DNA of 64,000 nt from Gadus chalcogrammus (taxonomy: Eukaryota; Chordata; Actinopteri; Gadiformes; Gadidae): the NCBI RefSeq assembly GCF_026213295.1, contig NC_079422.1, positions 22,369,477 through 22,433,476 of the forward strand, in the 5' to 3' direction. Of the stretch, positions 38,600 through 64,000 are shown one piece after another (the first letter of the stretch is position 1; each line of letters begins with the position of its first letter). The translations under genes and the position numbers were made by a program. Below the pieces are notes generated by a model that saw nothing but the letters and a program-made list of their open reading frames with translations, did no database searches and was not told the DNA's origin.

Positions 38600-38800
38600 T
38601 ACCGAGTATCTACAGATCCTTTATTCTTCACCGGTCTGAACTTAGGGCGAGCCACCGCGGAAAAACGTGCTCCTGCTCCGTTAATATCTTTCAGGCTCAG
38701 GACAAAAGTGATGATTTGATAAAAAAAACGAAGATAATCGATCCGGGGGCCTATTTAATTATTATTTCTTCCTCTTTTCTGCGCGCGGAGACCGGAGACT
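38600..38800 (-). promoter_or_regulatory. Probable arhgef2 5' UTR and promoter
   Basis: Immediately upstream (minus strand) of the arhgef2 ATG, with locally higher CpG content (CCACCGCGG, GCGCGCGGAG). The start ATG is supported by similarity to human MSRIESL. The transcription start is not determined. Confidence 0.35.
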
Positions 38801-39928
38801 TCACCAAAGGGTCAACATTGAGAAGGGGGAGGGGCAACACCTTAAGTCCCACCCACCGGGCCCAATTCCAAATGATAGACAGGCACAGCTCCTATCTATC
38901 ACCAATCACAATGCGGAGCCCCTTTCAATAGTAAAAGGCTGTAGACGCGCCTTCCCCATAAATTGGAATACAGTTGATCAGTTATCAAGACGGAAGACCG
39001 TCCCTCCGTCCCGTAATATAAAATATGCTTTTATGATAGTTTATAAATTATGGATGAAAATAAAATTATATGATTTTATATCATATGGTCCTCCCCATCC
39101 TGCCAAATTCCGGGATTATAAACTAATATAAGATGTTAAAACATATTTAATTGCCTGTTTAGGGTTTGGTTGACGTACAGGAGCATATGCTATACTAAAT
39201 AAACAATTTCAATTAAGGGGTTAAATAATGTGTATTCATAGATCATTTAAGGTAAATTCAATTGTTGTGCAGCATTTGCAGAACACAAAGTAGAAAAAGA
39301 GCCAATACATAAAATAAAGTACTACAAAAATTGTTAATGGTAGGGTGCAAATCCAAATTACACAATGCCACGAGTACCAGTTATGGAAATATAGATAGAT
39401 GCGAAATATAAAATGTCCAATGAGAAAACGTCGAAATTCCACCGGTATACGTTTGGGATCACATCGATGTATGATAGTTGTACAGAATCAATCCGAACCC
39501 CAAGTCATAGTATCATATTCAAATGTTTACTGATTACGTCCTAGATATTGTACATTACGTCCCCGTCAATGCAAATTAGACTCATGGTCTCCCAGATGTC
39601 CTAGAGATGTAAACAACAGTAACAGAGATCCCTTAAGACATAGTTTTCCAGGGAGAAAGGCGAAGAAGAAGGAGGATGTAGCAAACAGAGCAGAACAGGG
39701 TTGAGACGGAGGCTGGGACCACCTCAGCACCCTGTGCCTCTGCCCGCCCTCTCTCGGCCTGAGGTTGATGGGTGGGGCGGCTTGACGGCCACAGGGAGGA
39801 AGGAGGGCCCCGACTGCCCTGCGGAGCATCGGCTGCTGAAGATGCTCCTGTCAGGAGAGGCACATCATGGAGAGGAGGAGAGTCAGTGTCAAGGATGCTC
39901 TGCAGTCTGCCAAGCAGACTCCCCCTCT

Positions 39929-40514
39929 CTGACGCCACCCCAAAAGATAGAGATTTATCTGACACGCTGGACTTTATTTTACTTTGGTTGTGCCGGTAGA
40001 TTGAAGACATTGGAGTCTGGTGCCTCAGAGGAAAGTTTTATTTGGGTTAGGGTTATATTATCTTGGTTATTATAGATCACGTCTCGGATAAAAAAAGTAC
40101 TACCTGAAAACTGTATCTTTCCTAAGAGTTAGGGCACTAGGTGTCAAGTGTTGGGGTATAGTTGAAAGGTTGATTAGAGTACTGGGTTAGGGAACAAAGA
40201 GTAGGCAATGTGTTTTAGGGTCAGTGTGTTGAGGTTAGAGGATTCGGATACTGGAATAGAGGACAAGGCTAGGGTACACCCAGTACTCTAACTCTAAAGA
40301 TACCGTTTTCAGGTACCACTTTTTTATGATGTTATGCGATTTCCACGAAACATACCTAGTGATCTATAGTTACCAAGATAATATTACCCTAACCCGCCCA
40401 AGCAAAGCTTTCCTCTGAGGCACCAGACTCCAATCTCTGCAATCTACCGGCACAACCAAAGTAATATAAAGCCAAGTGTGTCAGATAAATATATATCTTT
40501 GGGGATGGTATCAG
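39929..40514. repeat. Long inverted repeat (fold-back), arms about 215-235 bp
   Basis: Left arm 39929-40143, right arm 40277-40514, loop about 133 bp. Shared landmarks: GGTTGTGCCGGTAGATTG on the left and its complement CAATCTACCGGCACAACC on the right; likewise GGAGTCTGGTGCCTCAGAGG, ATATTATCTTGG and TACCTGAAAAC. Arms differ by substitutions and small indels. No coding capacity is recognisable. Confidence 0.9.
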
Positions 40515-41151
40515 ATATTGGGCTAGGGTTGACAAACACCAAACATGCCCTGGTTTATGAATCTTCACTGGTGATATTATTTGACAGTTTTGTGCGTGTC
40601 ATAGACTTAATATGAAATCCTGCGATCTGGGAGCTGACATCTTCATTCTTAGGATCTTGGTCTATGATCCATGATCTATTGCCACCAGTCTCCACTACAC
40701 CTTACTACACCTCAAGCTTCCAGGGAAAGCCCCCCCGGAAACTGCCTGGTAACACGTTGCATGGGAATAGTATCGGACCTGAAGCGGATAAGAATCAGGT
40801 TACCATAGGTGTCATAACCAGGTATCGCTCAAGGAAAAAAAACAGGTTACACAACCGGGCTTCAGTGTTTACATGGCATTTAGCGAACCTGGTTGGCACA
40901 GGGTTCAAGTAGGAACTAGTGCACCATGCTATTGGGGGCCACCGTAGAAATGGCGAAATATTATTTGTATGAGCCAAGGAACCAATCGAAACGCGCCTTT
41001 TTATTCCAACATATAATAAGCTTATATAACCTGGTTTCTCAAGACAGGTCCTAGATGTCCTGGAGGATAGTCCGAGACCAGTTCTAGTGGAGGTCTCTCT
41101 GGAAGTGGCTCAGCCTGGCACTGACTGGCACAAACTATCTCTCTGTCACTG

Positions 41152-41267
<116 letters not shown>

Positions 41268-41509
41268 AAGAGCGGCGCTGGGACACTTGACTGCAGCTGA
41301 CGGAGGAACACAAAGACGCCAGTGTCAGGGAGATGAAGATGTGTTTTGTTTGTATATTCCTGAATCATTCAGCTCCACCCGTTTATTGGAACCATGAGGT
41401 CATTTCTACACATCCCCTCTTTATATATACACTCATGTATGTATGTGAGAATGTACAGCATGTACTGTATGTATGTATGCATGTATGTATGTATATAATA
41501 TACAAAGAT

Positions 41510-42100
<591 letters not shown>

Positions 42101-42404
42101 TGCGTACATACATATAACTGACAGACGGCCTATACAGTACTGTCAAATAAAGTTAAATATAGGCCTGTACAAAGAGAGGGAACTGGATTTTGCTCTATAG
42201 CACTGAACGTATACTATTGGTTTATTTTAACGACGTAGAATTGCACGGAGTAAACAAATTTGTATACAGAGCTGATCGGCCAGGTAATTCAAATCGAAGA
42301 CATGGTGGATAATATAAATATAAAATATTGACCCTCCGTCGTTGTATTTGGTTCTGAATTGGTGCGCTACGCCTTTAAGAAAAACACCGCTGGTGCTTCA
42401 CCTG

Positions 42405-42519
42405 AAACCTCCAGAGCACACCTACTGAAACCAGCAGGTCGGCACGGAACAAAACACAGCTTTAAACAGAGAAACAGACGACGACCAAGTCACCACTAAA
42501 GCTACAGCGTTATAAGCAA
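42405..42519 (+). other. Possible non-coding first exon of tmem79
   Basis: A stretch without start codons ending in a donor-like CAA/GTAAGA at 42519/42520, upstream of the coding start at 43039. The partner acceptor could be CTACCAG at 43020. Weak evidence from splice consensus only. Confidence 0.3.
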
Positions 42520-43038
42520 GTAAGAATGTTGGCGTTTTACCATCTCTCTATTTGAGCCTTTTAGCCATCCTTGGGTGAATACATAGTTTTGATAAATACG
42601 TCACAACCTATAAGTTGAAAGGTGATGGCTTTTTCCAAACTAGTTCCTGTAATATTCCTGTAGCCGGTTGAGAAGTGATTTCATTGTTTTTTAAAACAGT
42701 CACTTCTAAATATATATATTTCCTTGATAAACTCAACATAATGACAAACACCTACCTGTTAGGGTTGGTTTGCCACTTTTTTTGTTTATTGCGTCAGAGA
42801 TCCAGGAAATACGAAGCTTGGTCCCCAAATAAATAAATAAACAACTTATACGCTCAATTAATACTTACCACGAAAGTAGTTACATATTTCATTGTCTTAT
42901 TATCAACTTCAGGGCATTTCGTTTGTTGGAGCCAGATTCGCTCACATATTAAAAGCGCATAAGAAATGTAATCGAAAATTTTTGTGCATCAAAACAGAAG
43001 TGTCATCTATCCGCTACCAGAGGGCGCCACAACTATAA

Positions 43039-45817
43039 ATGAATGCGATGGAGGAAGAGGAGATGGTGAGTTCGGCCAGACTGGAGCCCAGTACTCTACA
43101 GTGGACAGATAAAGACGCTCAAATGATGAAGAGGCGGAGCCCAGACAGCTCATCCCTTAATGGAGGACAAAGTCAAACGGAGAGTGAACTGGCGCTGGGG
43201 AGGAAGATTGAGGAACATGAGAGAGAGGAAGCAGCTCAGCTGCTCAGTCCCGAGGTGACAGTTCTTCGCTGCACACCCATGGGCAGCAAAGACTTCTGGG
43301 ATACAGACACGGAAAAAGTCCCCTTTCTGGGAACTCATGTCCCCCCAGCTGAAGACTTCTACCCCGACTGGTATCCTGAGCAGCAGCCCTCAAAATGTAA
43401 GGTCCTCTCCCTCTCTGTAATGTGGGTCTGTCTCTAGGCCTCTTTCTCTCTACTGGAGGGTCTCTCTCTACTGTAGGGTCTCTCTCTCTACTGTAGGGCC
43501 CATCTCAAGGCCTCTCTCTACTGTAGGGTCTCTCTCTCTACTGTAGGGCCCATCTCGAGGCCTCTCTCTACTGTAGGGTCTCTCTCTCTACTGTAAGGTC
43601 TCTCTCTCTCTACTGTAGGGCCCATCTCGAGGCCTCTCTCTACTGTAAGGTCTCTCTCTCTACTGTAGGGCCCATCTCGAGGCCTCTCTCTACTGTAAGG
43701 TCTCTCTCTCTCTACTGTAGGGCCCATCTCGAGGCCTCTCTCTACTGTAGGGTCTCTCTCTCTACTGTAGGGCCCATCTCGAGGCCTCTCTCTACTGTAG
43801 GGTCCATCTCGAGGCCTCTCTCTACTGTAGGGTCTTCTCTACTGTAGGGTCTCTCTCTCTACTGTAGGGGCTCTCTCTCTACTGTAGGGCCCATCTCGAG
43901 GCCTCTCTACTGTAGGGTCTCTCTCTCTACGGTCAGGACTCTCTACTCTAGGGTCTCCATCCTCTAGACCTCTCCCTACGTTATAGCACCTGTCTCTCTC
44001 TACTGTAGGGTCTCTCTCTACTGTAGGGCCCATCTTGAGGCCTCTCTCTACCGTCAGGACTCTCTACTCTAGACTCCATCTCGAGGCCTCTCTCTACTGT
44101 AGGGTCTCTCTCTCTACTGTAGGGTCTCTCTCTCTACGGTCAGGACTCTCTACTCTAGGGTCTCCTTCCTCTAGACCTCTCCCTACGTTATAGCACCTGT
44201 CTCTCTCTACTGTAGGGTCTCTCTCTCTACTGTAGGGTCCATCTCGAGGCCTCACTCTACCGTCAGGACTCTCTACTCCAGGGTCCCCTTCCTCTAGACC
44301 TCTCTCTCGCCATGTTAGGACCTGTCTCTCTCTGCTGTAGGGCTTCATGAAGAAACAATATACTTTCACAATTTCTGCAGTGTCAACAGCCACCATTTAA
44401 CCTTCACCGTGACGGTTTCCAGGTGGCGGTTGCTGTGGAAACAGAGACGCTCTGAAGGCGGGCGTGTCGCTGTTCACGGCGGCCCTCCTGTTCCCCTTCC
44501 TGGTGTGGGGGGGCTTTGTGTTCCTGCCCTTCGACGCGCCCATGCTGGAGAGCGCCCCCATGAGGCTGGTCTTCACACTGCGCTGCTCCGTCTTCGCCAC
44601 GGTGCCCATCATCCTCGGTATGAATCCGGTTTACCGCGCTCTAGAAACCAGTTTACTGTAGTCGATTTACAATCAGAGCAAACCAGTTTAACTTCGGAAA
44701 CACGGGTGCCTCCTAACCCGGCGTGTTGACCTCCTGCAGGCTGGCTGGTCCTCGGAGCGAGTCGCCTGAGGACGGGCGACGTGAGGGAAGACGGAGGCTG
44801 TGAGGAGAGCCCGCTGGTCAGGGTCCACCGCCGCTTCCTGGCCGACTCGGCGTCCCTCTTCCTGCTGTACATGGTGCAGCTGGTCGTCATGGCGATGTAC
44901 CTCTCCCAGGAGCAGCTGAAGCTGGTGCCGCTGCTGACCATAGTGTTTGCTTTGGGGAGGTAAGGTGTAGCCCCGAATACAAGACGGATTAAAGGCTCTG
45001 GAACGATGAGCTCTAGACTGAATACAAGATTGATTAAAGGCTCTAGAATGATGAGCTCTAGCCCGAATACAAGACAGATTAAAGGCTCTAGAATGATGAG
45101 CTCTAGCACGAATAAAAGACAGATTAAAGGCTCTAGAGTGATGAGCTCTAGCCCGAATACAAGACAGATTAAAGGCTCTAGAATGATGAGCTCTAGCACG
45201 AATAAAAGACAGATTAAAGGCTCTAGAGTGATGAGCTCTAGCCCGAATACAAGACAGATTAAAGGCTCTAGAATGATGAGCTCTAGACCAAATACAAGAT
45301 AGATTAAAGGCTCTGGTATGATCAGCTCTAGACTGAATACAAGATAGATTAAGGATTCTGGGACTGCAAACTCTAGCCAGAATAGAAGGCAGATGAATGG
45401 GTCTTCCAGGGAGTCAACAGTGTTGGGAGTTGGATTCCCACTAGTAAGTTTGGCGTTTGAGTCTATGAACACTGTTGGTTCCTCCCCCAGGTTAGATGTT
45501 AGAGTATCAATAGGATAAATATTGCTTAATGAATACTACTTGTTCCTCCCCCAGGTTAGATGTTGGTCCATCAATAGGATGAATAGTACTTAATGAATAC
45601 TACTCGTCCCTCTCCTAGGTTGGTGTACTGGATAGCGGCCTCCCTGGGCAGCAGTGTTCGGGGGTTTGGCTTTGGTCTGTCCTTCCTACCCAGCCTCACC
45701 ATGTTGGTAGCAAACCTCTACTTCATCTTCACCATGGAGGCTGCAGGGTCCCTCTTCGCCCAAGAGGTGGAGACCCACCAGGACCCACCCCCGACTAAAC
45801 AGAGGTTCTGGGGATAG
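43039..45817 (+). CDS. tmem79: Transmembrane protein 79 (mattrin)
   Basis: Multi-pass membrane protein; in mammals it acts in the lamellar-granule/trans-Golgi secretory system of epidermis. Four coding exons: 43039-43396, 44423-44617, 44740-44959, 45619-45817; phases close to give 323 aa (human 394). The N-terminal about 120 residues are a hydrophilic cytosolic region rich in Glu, then about five membrane segments (LFTAALLFPFLVWGGFVFLP; FATVPIILGWLVLG; SLFLLYMVQLVVMAMYL; LLTIVFALGRLVYWIAASLG; LSFLPSLTMLVANLYFIF). Family hallmarks include LPFDAPMLESAP, RLVYWIA, RGFGFGLSFLP and the final Trp-Gly. The start could be the Met at 43039 or the one three codons later. Introns carry a CT-rich minisatellite and a 45-bp repeat. 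Paralogue (tmem79a or b) not decided. Confidence 0.93.
43440..44340. repeat. CTCTCTACTGTAGGG minisatellite in tmem79 intron 1
   Basis: About 900 bp of degenerate units built from CTCTCTCTACTGTAGGGTCT and CCCATCTCGAGGCCTCTCTC. Each CTACTGTAGG looks like a polypyrimidine tract plus TAG acceptor in the gene's sense orientation. Confidence 0.93.
44998..45355. repeat. 45-bp minisatellite in tmem79 intron 3
   Basis: About eight copies of a unit containing ATTAAAGGCTCTAGAATGAT and GAGCTCTAGCCCGAATACAA. Variants alternate (AGAATG / AGAGTG; CCCG / CACG), giving a 90-bp higher-order period in the middle. Confidence 0.92.
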
Positions 45818-46382
45818 GGTTCGACCCGAACCTGTTGGAAAGCTGCCTATTTACATTACAAAGGACAAAACCTTTGACACACATCGAGACTCAAACTGGT
45901 AATGGTGGAGCTTCTGTAGAGAATCTTTCAAAGGTTCTTGTTTACGTGACAGTTCCGGGGCCTTATTAATATATATTTTAACTTTTATTATATTTTAGAT
46001 AGTTTAACAGACACTGAGTTATGTTTGAAGAAATCCATTTTTTATATTCATAGAAACTTCTTGGCAGATGTTTGTACCCTTTTCACTATGTGCCTATTTG
46101 TATATCGTTTCTAGTATTTTTGTCAAATCAAGTTGGAAATCTATAAAAGAACACGTCATTGCCCATGTCTAATTGAAGAACAGCAGGTAAATCTTGTTCA
46201 TCGGAGGACTGAAATCCACCTGGGCTCGCTATTGTTCTTTAGGCCTTCGTGGCCTTTATACTCTGCCAACGGTGCGACCAGTGACGTCCCAAACCTTGAT
46301 GATCCCTCCCCACCTGATGTTGGATCTGTTTGGTAGCTGCAGTTTACAAAGCTCTGATTAAACTGTCCAGACATGTTTTATA

Positions 46383-46388
46383 AATAAA
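46383..46388 (+). terminator. tmem79 poly(A) signal AATAAA
   Basis: First canonical + strand hexamer after the tmem79 stop (about 565 bp downstream), in TTATAAATAAAGTATT. The implied 3' UTR 45818 to about 46405 holds no other gene. Confidence 0.65.
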
Positions 46389-46397
46389 GTATTTTAG

Positions 46398-46403
46398 TTT
46401 AAT
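46398..46403 (-). terminator. gon4l poly(A) signal ATTAAA (minus strand)
   Basis: TTTAAT on the + strand, about 155 bp downstream of the gon4l stop. It lies within 20 bp of the opposing tmem79 signal, so the two 3' ends probably overlap. Confidence 0.5.
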
Positions 46404-46558
46404 GTAAAAACATTTTACAAAATGAAGACATGATCGCATACCTTCTTCAATATGTACAAAAGCATCAGCAGTTTCATTTATGTACAGAAAAAATGACACA
46501 TGTTTTATACACAGTAAAAACAAGCTACAATATATATACACATCACTTATTCCTAGAG

Positions 46559-63514
<16,956 letters not shown>

Positions 63515-63924
63515 CTGAAGGGCGGGACAGATAACATCATGGAGGTGGTCCTAACCACGTTATTAAGAGTTATCAAGGTATACATTGAGAATCAGGAAAT
63601 AATCGTCAGGAATCGTCCATTGCAATCTCAATTAATTTCAGTCTATGAGGGTGCACTCACACTAGGCCATCTGGCCGTGGCCATTTTTACACCTAACCGT
63701 GAAACTGTGGCCTGGCCACGGTAGGCTCGTGTACATACGTCATCACGTCGCAACTACACAAAAGTGCGTATTCAGACCACACCCCTACAATCCAAGATAG
63801 AGTCAATCCCGAATTAGAGATGTATGTTAATTTACTTTTTTGAATTTTCCTTACAAGATATTCGGTAGGCGTGTGGTGGATACATCCCTCTGATATGTGA
63901 TACGTTATGGTTATGATTTTGGAT

Positions 63925-64000
63925 CATGTTGTTCCCTCTGAGCTAAATCTTCCTTGTTGGTGCTTTGTTGAAGAAGAAGAATAGTAGAGGGATATTTTGC
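63925..64000. repeat. Third copy of the dispersed gon4l intron segment, cut by the window edge
   Basis: Matches CTCTGAGCTAAATCTTCCTT, GTTGGTGCTTTGTTGAAGAA and TAGTAGAGGGATATTTT of the copies near 58.7 and 60.6 kb, same orientation. Confidence 0.85.

Overview
This is vertebrate nuclear DNA, almost certainly from a teleost fish. The genes are split into short exons with GT-AG introns. The proteins are vertebrate-wide families, and the repeats (tRNA-derived SINEs, short hAT-type elements with 8-bp target duplications, very long CA/GT tracts, many minisatellites) are typical of fish. The extreme density of dinucleotide repeats would fit a gadiform such as a cod, but that is only a guess. There is no operon, phage, plasmid or CRISPR content. 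Most long open frames here are artefacts of tandem repeats.

Layout: (1) 1-4901, + strand: 3' part of dyrk1b (kinase core from the activation loop to the stop), with its 3' UTR to about 6.1 kb. (2) 8923-15788, +: a complete 13-exon aldh2 (518 aa mitochondrial aldehyde dehydrogenase). (3) 18527-38599, -: a nearly complete 21-exon arhgef2 (GEF-H1, about 888 aa), whose introns are crowded with minisatellites and transposons. (4) 43039-45817, +: tmem79 (mattrin, 323 aa, four coding exons). (5) 46559-63514, -: gon4l (zebrafish ugly duckling orthologue), 23 exons giving 1,759 aa to the true stop, with its 5' end beyond the window. tmem79 and gon4l converge tail to tail and their poly(A) signals sit within about 20 bp of each other. 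The human orthologues of arhgef2, tmem79 and gon4l are neighbours on 1q22, so this part looks like conserved synteny. dyrk1b and aldh2 come from other human locations. The genes do not form a pathway.

I placed the exon boundaries by hand from splice consensus, reading phase and remembered human orthologues. In aldh2, tmem79, gon4l and the dyrk1b part, every junction closes in phase. arhgef2 closes in phase with one doubtful exon.

The most unusual material lies in how repeats meet splice sites. A 62-bp tandem array in gon4l duplicates a 3' splice site together with the head of its exon, and further copies sit in another intron. A 30-bp array is made of copies of a gon4l 5' splice site. Five acceptors are preceded by (TG)50-65 tracts resembling the CFTR exon 9 arrangement. 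A tmem79 intron holds dozens of pyrimidine-tract/TAG decoys. There are also six non-autonomous hAT-like elements with recognisable 8-bp target duplications (two inserted into tandem arrays), a hAT transposase remnant, and a fold-back structure of about 585 bp.
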